The notes under the pieces: model-generated
What the model saw: only the letters and a program-made list of their open reading frames with translations
Databases searched by the model: none
What the model was told of the DNA's origin: nothing
Position numbers and translations under genes: made by a program
From: CAXXFQ01 sp963674475
GTDB taxonomy: Bacteria; Planctomycetota; Planctomycetia; Pirellulales; Thermoguttaceae
Assembly (NCBI GenBank): GCA_963674475.2
Contig: CAXXFQ010000033.1
Location: forward strand, 620,001 to 684,000
Direction of reading: 5' to 3'
DNA: 64,000 nucleotides
Shown here: piece by piece, positions 9,825-19,578 of the stretch
Layout of the letters: each line of letters begins with the position of its first letter
Numbering within the stretch: position 1 is the first letter of the stretch

Positions 9825-11266
9825 CAGGCACTCCTTCGGCTAATTTTGTTTACTGGGTACGCTTCCATGTCCTGAGTGTTTTGTTTTGATAACCCTTTTG
9901 AAACATGACGATCCACTTCGAGACATAGGAGTGTCACGGCAATCGGCAACCAGAAAATGCGTACATCGAGAATAGTTCCCTTCATCGATTGAAGAAAGAC
10001 GTAGACCCAAACGGAAATTCCGAGGAACTGGAGATTGGCACAACGGCAAGACAGTAACTGTTTTCCGGTCATACCCACAAAACCGACCAGCAAAAGAAAA
10101 CCGGGAACACTCGTTTCAAAAAGCATCGACAAATAGGTGTTGTGGGCCTCTCCGTTGGCAACGGTGGCAATTTGGTCGAAGGCATATTCCTCACCTCCGA
10201 TGCCCGATCCAAAGGGGTGGTTTTTGAAGTAGTAGAATCCGTTGCTCCAAATATTGAGCCGTTCATCTTTCATGTAGGTGTTCGAATCCGTGCTGGTGAG
10301 GAGACGGTCCCAGGTTCGCGTTCCCACCACTCCGATACTGGCTCCAAGTTCGTATCCGATCAACCCGAGCAGGCCAATCACCGTAAGGGCGAGGATCAGT
10401 CGGGATAGTTTTTGTCGATAAGCAAAAACGACTCCGAAGAAAAGAGCGAAGGGCAATCCAATAAAAACCGATCTGGTCCCGGTTCGAAAACAGGTTAAAA
10501 TGCAAAAGAGGATACAAACGATCGCCAATATTTTGGCGAAGCGTTTTTTCCCGTCAATCAGGTATCCGATTCCGACAATAATGGCGAAACCGATATTGAT
10601 GGCGAAACTGTTTACCCCGACCCCTTGGAGCTTGAGACGTTGATCTATTTCACCCCGGATCACATCCCCTCCAAAGAACAGCGCGAAAATACATGCCGTT
10701 CCGACACCGATGATGGTCCAAAAGAGAAGCTGACGAAAACGCGCTTCGGAATGGCCGATCATGGCCAGGGCAACATAGACGAAGGCAATTTGGATCGATA
10801 GTTTCAAGACTGAGATGAATCCGGCATGGGGATCGAAAGACCATAAAATAGTGACTCCTGACCAAAGGATCAAGAAAAAACAAACCCACAAATTACTTCT
10901 TACACGTTCGAGTTGAAAACGTTCTCGTGGAAAGATTCGAATAAAGTAGACGAAAATCACGAAGCACATTAAAACACGGCCTAAAGAAATAAAAGCCAGT
11001 CCGGTTTCACCAGCAGGGTTGAAGATTTGGTCCCAAGTTTGGATCGAGAAAACGGCCACCACTCCCCATTCCGGCCGCATCACAATCAGCAGTGTCGCGA
11101 CTATCCCGATGAGTGTCAGTCCCGGTAGTTTGAGGCCAACGGAAAAAAGCATTCCCCCAAAAAGGACTGAACATATTCCCAGGATAATTTCGGGAGGACT
11201 CAGTACCAAGGGAGCGTCTTGATTTGTCTCTAATGCGACTTCGTCTCGAATCACGTAATTACTCAT
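9824..11266 (-). CDS. O-antigen ligase/polymerase-like membrane protein
   Basis: A polytopic membrane protein of about 480 residues with at least ten hydrophobic segments. It has a large periplasmic loop carrying the GSGIGGEEYAFDQ...GEAHNTYLSMLFE stretch, typical of the Wzy_C/WaaL (O-antigen ligase) superfamily. It would polymerise or ligate the repeat units in the outer leaflet. The start is uncertain: ATG at 11266 (MSNYVIRDE) lies just ahead of the first helix, but ATGs at 11332 and 11464 are in frame and also lack a clear ribosome-binding site. Its stop overlaps the next glycosyltransferase start by one base. Confidence 0.85.
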   Translation of the reverse strand: MSNYVIRDEVALETNQDAPLVLSPPEIILGICSVLFGGMLFSVGLKLPGLTLIGIVATLLIVMRPEWGVVAVFSIQTWDQIFNPAGETGLAFISLGRVLMCFVIFVYFIRIFPRERFQLERVRSNLWVCFFLILWSGVTILWSFDPHAGFISVLKLSIQIAFVYVALAMIGHSEARFRQLLFWTIIGVGTACIFALFFGGDVIRGEIDQRLKLQGVGVNSFAINIGFAIIVGIGYLIDGKKRFAKILAIVCILFCILTCFRTGTRSVFIGLPFALFFGVVFAYRQKLSRLILALTVIGLLGLIGYELGASIGVVGTRTWDRLLTSTDSNTYMKDERLNIWSNGFYYFKNHPFGSGIGGEEYAFDQIATVANGEAHNTYLSMLFETSVPGFLLLVGFVGMTGKQLLSCRCANLQFLGISVWVYVFLQSMKGTILDVRIFWLPIAVTLLCLEVDRHVSKGLSKQNTQDMEAYPVNKISRRSA

Positions 11267-11673
11267 AATCGTGGTAGGATCGATCCCGATAAGCCTAGAT
11301 CGTTTTTGGTCAAAATTTATCCCTGATTTCATACCCCTAAACCGTCGACAAGACAACCTCAATTCTTCCTGTGAGTCGGCTGAGAATGGCAGAAAGGGAA
11401 GGCTGGGAAGTATAGGTGGAATGGCGTTATGTCTAAGATAAGGGGGGAAGGAGATCTCTTCCATACGTCTTTAGGAGAGGGACCGTAGTGAAGTACCCCC
11501 AAGTCATGAAAAGAGGGCCTTGGGGGCTAGCCCAGAGATTTTCCCTCAAAGCTAAGCGAGACGTTATTGACGTTGCGAAAAAAATCCAGCAGCTCGATAA
11601 AGAACAGGCCGCTAATTCTTACTTGCTTTTACCTACCGACAGGTGTTCTCAGCTGTTTGACCTGAGTTAGATT

Positions 11674-12729
11674 TCACAAACTTTTTTGTAGGGAGTGATT
11701 GCCATCTTTTTTTTGAAGGAAATCTTCTAAAACACACCAGGAAGGGTGAAAGTTTCCTTCATGCCAGCCCAAAGAACGATCCCAGTAGCCCGGTACCCGA
11801 TGGACGAGGACGTCCACGAAGCCAAAACTGACCTCGACGAACCGATATTCATTGTCGGGACAGAGAATCCAATCGAAACAGATACTTTGGGTGTTCATTT
11901 TGTTGGCTGTTTCGAAACTCGCTTCGATCACCTTCAGGGGCACATTCGAAACATCGTAATCGATCATGCCGCTACCGGAAGCACGAAAATCTCCTTTTCG
12001 GCAAAGTCGTTTGTAGGCCCAAGCACGGTTACCAATGACCGAAACCCGCACATCAAACGAATTCTCAGGTATAAATTCCTGGAAATAGACGTACCCCTTT
12101 TCACGAAATAGCCCTTTTTTCGCAGCAAACATAACCTTGTAAAAACGGGGCGCTTTTTTGAGGCGTTGCCAAATCCCCGAAATGCCTCCATTCGAAGCGG
12201 CCACTGCCAGCTTGTTCTTCGCATCGGCAAACAACGAGGGAGCCGAGGAAAAACCTTTGCCAAACATTCGACGTATATAATGTCGAACTTCCGAACGGGT
12301 TTTCAGAAGGCGGACATTATACGACCCGGCCCCACGTCGCAATTTAGCCACGATTGGTAGCTCGCACTGCTTGGCGAAATCGAGAGCCTCTTTTTTATTA
12401 TAAAAGACCCAACTTTTTACCGCCGGAGCGCTGGTGGCTTCGAAGAGATATTTCTGCGCGACTTTATCGTCAAAATGCCAATTGGTAGAAAAATTGGGGT
12501 ACACCTTCAGTCCCATCGCTTCCGCCGCATTAAGGACGTGACGTCCCATAAGCATGTCAACCGGATACCAATGATTGATGTGCCACAAAAAACCCGAGGT
12601 TTCTTGGATCTGCTCAAGAATATCGGAATCGTAACCACAAACCACTTTGTGAGGGATTTGTTTTTCACGACAATATTCAAGCCAGAGTGACGTCCAGCAA
12701 TCGCCGTCATGAATAGCAATCGGTTTCAT
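11674..12729 (-). CDS. ATP-grasp-type protein of a polysaccharide cluster
   Basis: A 351-residue protein with an ATP-grasp fold signature. A central lysine strand reads LPIVAKLRRGAGSYNVRLL. Further on come an acceptor loop (YFQEFIPENSFDVRVSVIG) and a metal-binding stretch near SICFDWILCPDNEYRFVEVS. Relatives occur in capsule and O-antigen clusters, where they are thought to ligate an amino acid or modify a sugar; the substrate is not known. The start is ATG at 12729; a TTG 9 bases upstream is in frame. It lies between the membrane polymerase and a GT2 gene on the same strand. Confidence 0.75.
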   Translation of the reverse strand: MKPIAIHDGDCWTSLWLEYCREKQIPHKVVCGYDSDILEQIQETSGFLWHINHWYPVDMLMGRHVLNAAEAMGLKVYPNFSTNWHFDDKVAQKYLFEATSAPAVKSWVFYNKKEALDFAKQCELPIVAKLRRGAGSYNVRLLKTRSEVRHYIRRMFGKGFSSAPSLFADAKNKLAVAASNGGISGIWQRLKKAPRFYKVMFAAKKGLFREKGYVYFQEFIPENSFDVRVSVIGNRAWAYKRLCRKGDFRASGSGMIDYDVSNVPLKVIEASFETANKMNTQSICFDWILCPDNEYRFVEVSFGFVDVLVHRVPGYWDRSLGWHEGNFHPSWCVLEDFLQKKDGNHSLQKSL

Positions 12730-12738
12730 AATTTTCAA

Positions 12739-12965
12739 ATGGGAAAAGTTAATTTGATTGTCCCAACGATGGGTCTAAAACCCTCGCCTTCAGACGAAAA
12801 CTTTAGGTTCTTCTGTTAGTACAATTCGGGTAAGCGATTTCCTTGATATCTGAAATCAAATAAAAAAATACGGCGGCGATTAGCCGCTCCGAATAAGCGT
12901 GCCGGCATGACTTTAGTTCGAGGCTCGCGTAAACGAACCAAGTTTTTATTTTAGAATATGAAGGT
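12739..12965. other. Intergenic, AT-rich, no gene seen
   Basis: This 227-base gap inside the polysaccharide cluster has no convincing frame on either strand. It may carry the promoter for the ATP-grasp gene. Confidence 0.4.
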
Positions 12966-13904
12966 TTAGCAGAGAAAAGTAAAAAAATAAGCTCCCAGTC
13001 TCATGGGCCGAGGTAGCCAGGTTTTTCGCTGTGTTATTAAATCTTGGATGATCTTTTTTTGTCGATGCTTTGCGGCGTGCTTGAGACAAGCAAACGTTTT
13101 TTTTCTGAAGTATTGAGCCCGGTAGCAGTCGATTTTTGCCGCTTCGGCGTAAGACTCGACCGTATCGTGGAGTAAATGGGAGAAAAATTTTTCGGAATGG
13201 TCTTTTTGTGATTTCGTTAAGGAATTGGAGCGTCGGAGATACTGAAACATTGGTTCCATGACGTAGCCAACTTGGGGATGTCGGTCGGCCATCTCGTACC
13301 ACAGTTTTAGATCTTCTCCCAATTTGCGGCTTTCATCGAATCCACCGATTTCCCGAACCGTCTCGGTCCTCAATGTCATGGCACAGGTGCTAAAAGAGAC
13401 GCCTGTCACCGCGGCCTGATAAAAATTCTCAAAAAAAAGTCCCTCGCGAAAGAGTTTTTCTGCTCGCGTGTTTTTTCCCTGCACTCGGATTTGTCGACTC
13501 AAATCGATTTCGTGATAAACTCCTCCGCACCAGTGGAGTTCCGGCTTGGCCATTAAGACTTCGAACGATGCCTCAAGACGACGGGGGTACCATTGGTCGT
13601 CTGCATCCAAAAAGGCCAACCATTCACTCGAAACCTCTCGAATTCCCCGGTTTCGCGCGGCGGCTACTCCGGCGTTTTCTTGTCGAATATAGTGAACTTG
13701 GGGAAAAGCTTTGGCGACTTCCGCCGTTTCGTCGGTCGAACCGTCGTCGACCACCACGATTTCCTTTGGCCGACAGGTCTGTTCCAGGACGCTTTGAACC
13801 GCTCTGGCGAGAGAATCGGCCGCATTGTAGGCAGGAATGACCACCGAAACCGAGGGAAGGCTGGGTATCTCCTTGTTTTTTCGAGAGGTTACAGGAAAAG
13901 TCAT
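12966..13904 (-). CDS. Glycosyltransferase family 2
   Basis: A 312-residue GT-A enzyme. The nucleotide-sugar-binding start reads VSVVIPAYNAADSLARAV, followed by VVVDDGSTDET and the DxD-like metal site in FLDADDQWYPRR. It is the first gene of the leftward polysaccharide run, so the promoter probably lies between 13905 and 14000. It adds a sugar to the lipid-linked chain in the cytoplasm. The acceptor-side tail (from about residue 190) is of the ordinary length for small GT2 proteins. Confidence 0.88.
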   Translation of the reverse strand: MTFPVTSRKNKEIPSLPSVSVVIPAYNAADSLARAVQSVLEQTCRPKEIVVVDDGSTDETAEVAKAFPQVHYIRQENAGVAAARNRGIREVSSEWLAFLDADDQWYPRRLEASFEVLMAKPELHWCGGVYHEIDLSRQIRVQGKNTRAEKLFREGLFFENFYQAAVTGVSFSTCAMTLRTETVREIGGFDESRKLGEDLKLWYEMADRHPQVGYVMEPMFQYLRRSNSLTKSQKDHSEKFFSHLLHDTVESYAEAAKIDCYRAQYFRKKTFACLKHAAKHRQKKIIQDLITQRKTWLPRPMRLGAYFFTFLC

Positions 13905-14006
13905 AAATAGCCTTTGAGCAACGAAGAGACGACTTGATGGTACTCTTTACCAAATTATTCCGATTGACGCAATCCAATCATTTTGCAGAAAAGACGCTCT
14001 GCTTGA

Positions 14007-14171
14007 TCGACCGACGAGGACGCCTGGCCCGACGGTTTCGAAACGGCCGACGCGCTTCGTGCGGAACTTGGCACGATCTATGGGGAAAAAATCGCCCAAG
14101 GGTACCAAGCCTATCGAATCCGATTTATTCTATTACCAAAAGAAAACGGTTCACCCGACAAGACTCTATAA
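14007..14171 (+). pseudogene. Possible C-terminal gene remnant
   Basis: A 54-residue open stretch directly after a TGA reads like a genuine protein end (ADALRAELGTIYGEK, then YQAYRIRF). It uses host-like codons but has no start codon. Upstream, the neighbouring frame stays open, suggesting a frameshifted remnant. I do not recognise the family. It may also be chance coding-like sequence. Confidence 0.3.
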
Positions 14172-14227
14172 GTAAAATCGGGATCCGTTACAATAGGGGT
14201 CTCGCTTGAGCGGACGGAGTAGACCGG

Positions 14228-14255
14228 AAAAAACGGTGTGGCCTTGCCGTTTTTT
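14228..14255. terminator. Rho-independent terminator-like hairpin
   Basis: A perfect 9-bp stem AAAAAACGG / CCGTTTTTT with a 10-base loop and A- and T-tracts on its two arms. It could work in both directions. It lies 46 bases before the yhaO-like start. Confidence 0.6.
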
Positions 14256-14301
14256 GCGTGCATTGCCTATTTATCCTATTTTTTACCCCATTTTAAAAAC
14301 C

Positions 14302-15558
14302 ATGAAATTTATTCATGCCGCCGATCTTCATGTCGACAGCCCCCTTTTGGGGTTAGAAGCCTATGAGGGGGCGCCGGTCGAGCGAATCCGTAACGCGACT
14401 TTCGACGCGCTTGGCAACCTGGTCCGGCTGGCGATCGACCAGCGGGTCGATTTTGTCCTGATTGCCGGGGACCTGTTCGATGGCGATTGGCGCGACATGC
14501 GCACGGGGTTGCGCACCAACGAGGCGTTTCGACGTCTGGCGCGGGAAGGGATTCGAGTCTTCTTGATTCGGGGCAATCACGACGCGGCCAATCGAATCGG
14601 TTCCGCATTGCGTTGGAGCGACAATGTGACCGAATTCTCCAGCGATCGGCCCCATACCGTCCGTCTGGACGATCTGGAAACGGCGATCCACGGGTGGAGT
14701 TTTCCGCGGCGCGAGGTGCTCGACGATCAGGTCGGTTATTACCCCGAGGCGGTCGACGGCTGGTTCAATATCGGGTTGTTGCACACGAGTCTTCAGGGAA
14801 GCGACGCCCACGATTCGTACGCCCCGACGACGGTCGAGACTCTTTCGACGCGTGGTTACGACTATTGGGCCCTCGGCCATATCCATAAAAAAGCGGTGGT
14901 GGCCGAGTCGCCGCACGTCGTTTTCGCGGGCAATACCCAAGGGCGCCATATCAACGAATCGGGCGAGAAAGGGATCTATCTGGTCGAGGTCGATGGCCAA
15001 ACGGTCCAAACGGTCGAGTTTTACCCGACCGACGTGCTTCGATGGAATCGAATGGAAATCGAGCTGGGACACGAGGCCGACGAAGAGGACCTGTTGACCG
15101 AGGTCGAGGATCGGATGGATCGATTGATCGAATCGGGCGACGATCGGTTTTGTGCCGTGCGCATTGCGATTCGGGGCCGTTGCCGGGCCCATCGAAAATG
15201 GGTCGAGCCATCCGGGCGAGAGGACGCGCGGATTCGGATTCGTGACGCGGCCAACGAACGGCGTAGCCAACTCTGGGTCGAAAAAATCCAGTTTCGTACC
15301 GCGCCACCGATCGATCTCGACGAGCTTCGGCAGAGTGAGGATCTTTTGGGGCAATTGCTACGTCGTATCGACGACTTGGGTTCGCCGGGACGAGAGGATG
15401 ATCTTTTTGCCTTGGCCGAGGGATTGGGAACCCTTGAAAAGAAGGGGGCCGCCGCGTTAAAAAAAGCGGGGGTCGACCTGTTCGATCCCAAGCTGCTTCG
15501 CGGTTGGCTGGGCGACTCGCAGCGAATTCTGCTTTCACGATGGTTGGAGGACGCATGA
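14302..15558 (+). CDS. yhaO: Calcineurin-like DNA repair exonuclease (SbcD/YhaO-like)
   Basis: A 418-residue metallophosphoesterase of the SbcD/Mre11/YhaO type. All metal-binding blocks are present: AADLHVDSP near residue 6, AGDLFDGD, RGNHDAANR and ALGHIHKK. The ATG at 14302 (MKFIHAADLH) is chosen because the fold begins there; an in-frame extension to 14206 is not conserved. Its TGA overlaps the ATG of the SbcC/YhaN-like gene (ATGA), giving the usual coupled nuclease-ATPase pair acting on DNA ends or hairpins. The symbol is by family resemblance to the Bacillus yhaO-yhaN operon. Confidence 0.88.
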   Translation: MKFIHAADLHVDSPLLGLEAYEGAPVERIRNATFDALGNLVRLAIDQRVDFVLIAGDLFDGDWRDMRTGLRTNEAFRRLAREGIRVFLIRGNHDAANRIGSALRWSDNVTEFSSDRPHTVRLDDLETAIHGWSFPRREVLDDQVGYYPEAVDGWFNIGLLHTSLQGSDAHDSYAPTTVETLSTRGYDYWALGHIHKKAVVAESPHVVFAGNTQGRHINESGEKGIYLVEVDGQTVQTVEFYPTDVLRWNRMEIELGHEADEEDLLTEVEDRMDRLIESGDDRFCAVRIAIRGRCRAHRKWVEPSGREDARIRIRDAANERRSQLWVEKIQFRTAPPIDLDELRQSEDLLGQLLRRIDDLGSPGREDDLFALAEGLGTLEKKGAAALKKAGVDLFDPKLLRGWLGDSQRILLSRWLEDA

Positions 15559-18500
15559 AATTTCGAGAACTCAAGATCGAGCATTACGGCCTCTTCTCCG
15601 ACCGATCGTTTACGTTCGACAGACGCGGGTTTCAGCTGATTTATGGCCCCAATGAGGCGGGCAAGTCGACGCTGTTGCAGCTGATTCGCGAAACCCTGTT
15701 TGGTTTTCCGCCAAGAACGCCCTACGCGTTTGCCTCTCATGCCGGATCGGTCGCGGCCCGTGCGCTGGTCGAGATGGGCGATGGGACGGCAATCCGATTT
15801 CGGCGAAGAAAAGGCAACAAAGATACCTTTGCCGGTCAACTGGAATCGACGGGTGAACGTGTGGAGGAAAGCCGCTTCAAGGAATATTTGGGCGTTGCGA
15901 CGGGAGAACTTTACTCGCAGCTTTTCGGGTTTTCTCTGGCCGAGCTGTCTGCCGGCGAGAAGGGCCTCAAAGACGCGGGGCTTGACGAAACCCTTTACGG
16001 CAGCAGTCTGGGACGATTGGGCCATTTCCAAACGGTTCGGACTGCGCTGGAAAAAGAAACGACCGATTTATTCAAGCCAACCGGGAAGAAGCCGAAGATC
16101 AATTTCCTCTTGGATGAAATCAAGAAGACGGAAAAAGAGTTGAACCAGATCGCTCTCCTTCCGGCCGACTATCAAAAGCAGCGTGATGCCGTCGAGGCGG
16201 CCGAATCGAAGTTGGTCGAGCGGCGCGACCGGCGAGAGGCATGTCGTGCGAGTTACGACCATCTCAAACGGCTCAAGGCGGCCTGGGAGCCGTGGAATCA
16301 GCGACAAGTACACCAGAAGCAGTTGGACGGTTTGCCGGTGGTCGAGTCGTTGCGCCCGAAGGCCAAAGAGACCTACGAGCATCTTTTGAAACAATTGGCC
16401 GCAACGCAAAAGGTACTCGACGAAACCAAGGGTGACTTGGACGAGACCCAAGCCCAGTTGAAAGGGCTCGACTTGAGTCCCGAACTGGTGGAACTCGAAG
16501 GGCCGGTTCGCAAGCGGGTTCAGGATCTCGAACGGATGCGACTCTTTCGCCAAGAGATCCCGTTGGCCGATCAAAAGTCTAAAGAGAAACGACGGCAAGC
16601 CGAGACGAGTTTGGTCGAGCTTTTGCCCGGTTTTAGTCTTGAGCGGCTTGATACGCAGACGATCGATTTGGCAACTTGCGAAAAGATTCAACAGTTGGCC
16701 GATCGGTTTGAGCAACTTGAGCGCAACGCGGATCGATCGGAAGAAGTTCGGACTGATCGGGACCGGCGTCGAAAAACGTTGACGGCACGGCTTGACGAAC
16801 TCAAACCGGTCGAGACGCTTTCGGAAATGGACCGATTGATCAAAAAACGGGGGGAATTCGAGGCCATTCGGGAAGCGGTCGCCCAGTTGGATCGGCAACG
16901 GGAGGAAGGTCGTCGTGAAATCGAAATTCTGGAGGATCGGTTGACCCGTTTCGGGCTGGAGTCGCTTGACGACGTGGACGAAAAACGGTTGCCCTCGGCG
17001 GAGGTAATTGACGATTTCACGACCAAACTTAACGAGGCGGAAACCTTATTGAAAAAAGCTCTTGCCCGTCGGGAGGAGATCGAGGAAGAATTGACCGCCG
17101 ACGAGGCCCGGCTGGTGGAGTGGAAGATTTCGGAAAAGCGGGTCGATCGCGCGGCGCTTGAGGAAATGCGTCGGGCTCGCGATGCCGGTTGGGCCCTGCT
17201 GCGTCGGCGTCTGGAAGGGGAACCGGTCGAAACGGAAGCGGTAAAAAGCTGGCTTGAAGGGTTGGCCGATTTTCAGAATTCGACTTCGAGTCGGGAAGAG
17301 GACTCGTTTTGGACCCAGGCGGCTCACGCTTTTGAACAATTGACGCAGCAAGCCGACCGGGCGGCCGACCGACGACTGGAGCTGGCCGACCAGGTGGCCC
17401 GCCAAGAGCAGTTGGTCAAATCGATCGACGGGAAACGGTTGCGCCGGGACCGGGCCGAAACTCAGGTGGAAAAATTTCAAACGCAGTGTGACCGGCTCCA
17501 GACCGAATGGTTGGACGCGTGGGGCCCGGTCAAGATGACGCCCGGTTTGCCCGCGGAGATGCGCGGGTGGCGCGAAAATTGGGACGGCTATCAAGAGCAA
17601 CTGCGACGGCAGGCTGAGCTTGAGGGAAATCGAACCGGCCAGTTGGCTCGTATGGAGGAATTCCAAGATCGTTTGTCGGTCTTGCTTTCGGACTCCGAAA
17701 CGGATGATACGGAAACGCTCTGGGATATTTTGCACGACCGAATCGATCGGGCCCGTGAGGTCGAGACAGTCCGAGACCAGGCCGAAAAGGATTTGGTCGC
17801 GCTCGAGGAAGAGATCGAGAAGATCGACCGGAAGCTTCAAGCGAACGGTACCGAGGCGAAAAATTGGAAAACCGATTGGCGGAGCCTGCTTGAGCCGCTC
17901 GGATTACCGTGGGAGGAAACGCCATCGATCGCGCTGAAAATCCTGGCCGGGTTGGACGAGGTGCGACGTGATTCGCGGGAAGCGGCCGCTTTGGACGAGA
18001 AGCTTGCGGAAATGAGCCGGGAGTTGGGAACGTTTGAAAGCGAGGTCGAAACCCTTTGTCAAAAAGTCGACGGGGAGCTTGCACGGTTACCGGCCGAAGA
18101 CGGCCTGAGTGAGTTGGAGCGTCGTGTCGAAAAGGCCCGGCAGGCGGCTTGCGATCAGGAAACTTTTTCGAGCCAAAAGCGGCGTAGTGAAGAACGGTTT
18201 AATACGGCCAAGTCGCGTCATCAGGAGTTTCAAGAACAACGGAACACGCTGCTCGCCGAAGCGGGTGTCGAGACGGACGAAGCGTACCTCGAACTGGCCG
18301 AACTGGCCGAGCGGCGCGCGACCCACTCAGAGGCGATCTGCCAGCTTGAGAAAACGTTAGGCCATCTGGCTGTCGGGATCGATTTCGAGTCGTTTTTGGG
18401 CGAATTGGCCTCATTGGAGATCGACGAGCTTCGGCGAAAGTTGGTCGAGGCCGAGGAGGCGTGTCACGAGGCCGAGACGCAATACGATGAGGCGAATAAA

Positions 18501-19085
18501 ACGCGGACGTTGCTTGAAAATGAACTTAAGCAGCTCGACCAAGAAAGTCGGACCACCGCCGTATCGCTTCAATTGGAGAGCCGCCGAGCCGAGCTTCAGG
18601 AGGCGGTCGACCGGTATGCCCCTTTGGTTTTGGCTCAGACCCTCTTGGCCGAAGAGATCGAGCGGTTCCAACGCGAGCACCAACCGGCCTTGCTCCAAGA
18701 GACCCAACGGCTCTTTGCCACAATGACCGACGGCCGTTATCCTCGAGTGTCCCGTTTGTTGGATAAGCAAGAGACGATTCTGGTCGAGCAGGCCGATGGG
18801 ACGACGAAACGGCCTGAGCAGTTGAGTACCGGCACGCGCGAGCAACTTTATCTGGCGATCCGACTGGCTTCGCTCCTCCATTACCGCCAGCGGGGCGAAC
18901 CGTTGCCGGTGGTAATGGATGACGTCTTGGTCAATTTCGACGACGATCGAATCCGCCGCACCGTCCGCGTTTTGGCCGAGTTGCCCGAGGAGGTCCAGGT
19001 ACTGTTTTTGACCTGCCACGAGAGTATGGTCTCGCTGGTCGAAGAGACCGTCGACGGGGTCACACCGCTGAGATTAATGGCGTAA
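15555..19085 (+). CDS. yhaN: AAA/SMC-like ATPase (SbcC/YhaN-like)
   Basis: A 1176-residue coiled-coil ATPase. The Walker A is GPNEAGKST at residues 31-39, in an N-terminal half-domain. A very long Glu/Gln/Arg-rich coiled coil covers about residues 190-1040. The C-terminal half-domain has the ABC signature LSTGTREQLYLAIRLA and Walker B VVMDDVLVNFD at D1122-D1123. It would hold DNA ends for the nuclease encoded by the overlapping upstream gene. The length fits the YhaN/SbcC class. The ATG at 15555 overlaps the upstream stop by four bases. Confidence 0.9.
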   Translation: MKFRELKIEHYGLFSDRSFTFDRRGFQLIYGPNEAGKSTLLQLIRETLFGFPPRTPYAFASHAGSVAARALVEMGDGTAIRFRRRKGNKDTFAGQLESTGERVEESRFKEYLGVATGELYSQLFGFSLAELSAGEKGLKDAGLDETLYGSSLGRLGHFQTVRTALEKETTDLFKPTGKKPKINFLLDEIKKTEKELNQIALLPADYQKQRDAVEAAESKLVERRDRREACRASYDHLKRLKAAWEPWNQRQVHQKQLDGLPVVESLRPKAKETYEHLLKQLAATQKVLDETKGDLDETQAQLKGLDLSPELVELEGPVRKRVQDLERMRLFRQEIPLADQKSKEKRRQAETSLVELLPGFSLERLDTQTIDLATCEKIQQLADRFEQLERNADRSEEVRTDRDRRRKTLTARLDELKPVETLSEMDRLIKKRGEFEAIREAVAQLDRQREEGRREIEILEDRLTRFGLESLDDVDEKRLPSAEVIDDFTTKLNEAETLLKKALARREEIEEELTADEARLVEWKISEKRVDRAALEEMRRARDAGWALLRRRLEGEPVETEAVKSWLEGLADFQNSTSSREEDSFWTQAAHAFEQLTQQADRAADRRLELADQVARQEQLVKSIDGKRLRRDRAETQVEKFQTQCDRLQTEWLDAWGPVKMTPGLPAEMRGWRENWDGYQEQLRRQAELEGNRTGQLARMEEFQDRLSVLLSDSETDDTETLWDILHDRIDRAREVETVRDQAEKDLVALEEEIEKIDRKLQANGTEAKNWKTDWRSLLEPLGLPWEETPSIALKILAGLDEVRRDSREAAALDEKLAEMSRELGTFESEVETLCQKVDGELARLPAEDGLSELERRVEKARQAACDQETFSSQKRRSEERFNTAKSRHQEFQEQRNTLLAEAGVETDEAYLELAELAERRATHSEAICQLEKTLGHLAVGIDFESFLGELASLEIDELRRKLVEAEEACHEAETQYDEANKTRTLLENELKQLDQESRTTAVSLQLESRRAELQEAVDRYAPLVLAQTLLAEEIERFQREHQPALLQETQRLFATMTDGRYPRVSRLLDKQETILVEQADGTTKRPEQLSTGTREQLYLAIRLASLLHYRQRGEPLPVVMDDVLVNFDDDRIRRTVRVLAELPEEVQVLFLTCHESMVSLVEETVDGVTPLRLMA

Positions 19086-19188
19086 AAAAGACGACAAAAA
19101 ACGACCCGCCAACGGATCGTACCAACGGGGTGAGGTTGTCGTGCGCCTCGACGTTGGCGTAAGGTGTTCCCACACGATTCTTCTGCAT
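19060..19188 (-). CDS. Possible 42-residue small protein
   Basis: A short leftward frame beginning MQKNRVGTPYANVEAHDN and ending in a hydrophobic run. It has a strong AAGGAG seven to eight bases before its ATG at 19188, which is the main reason to list it. It overlaps the convergent end of the yhaN-like gene by 26 bases. I do not recognise it. Confidence 0.35.
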   Translation of the reverse strand: MQKNRVGTPYANVEAHDNLTPLVRSVGGSFFVVFFTPLISAV

Positions 19189-19578
19189 CGAAAGTCTCCT
19201 TGTCAAAAAAAACCAAAGACTCTCCTATCAGATGGACCAGTTTTTGGGGAGCACTTCATGATATCTGCCCAAACAAACCCGACTGGGGTAAATATCGACG
19301 GTTTTCTCCCTAAATCGGGCTATATGAATTTCTTCTTGTTTGATTGACTTCGCCTCATTAAATATTCTATAATCGCAATCAATTGGGTCCTTGCAAATTT
19401 TCTTGCTGAGTGGACTTGGCTCCTGGGGTGGGCGATTTGTTTTTCTCAATTGCGATAAAAACCGCATTCTCTTGCCTCTGTGCCAACCTGGCACGTTCTT
19501 ACGCAAGCGATTTCCAGCGAGTTTGGTATGGACTACGCCAACTTCGCTCTTTTTTCATCAAGGCGTGGGGGATATCCG
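19189..19578. other. Intergenic, no clear gene
   Basis: About 390 bases of mixed composition without a convincing frame. It probably holds the promoters for the small leftward frame and for the rightward PEP-CTERM-like gene. Confidence 0.4.

Noticed and set aside
11488..11670. 60-residue rightward frame between the polymerase-like and ATP-grasp genes.
   Set aside because: No recognisable features, opposite strand to the cluster, no clear start signal.
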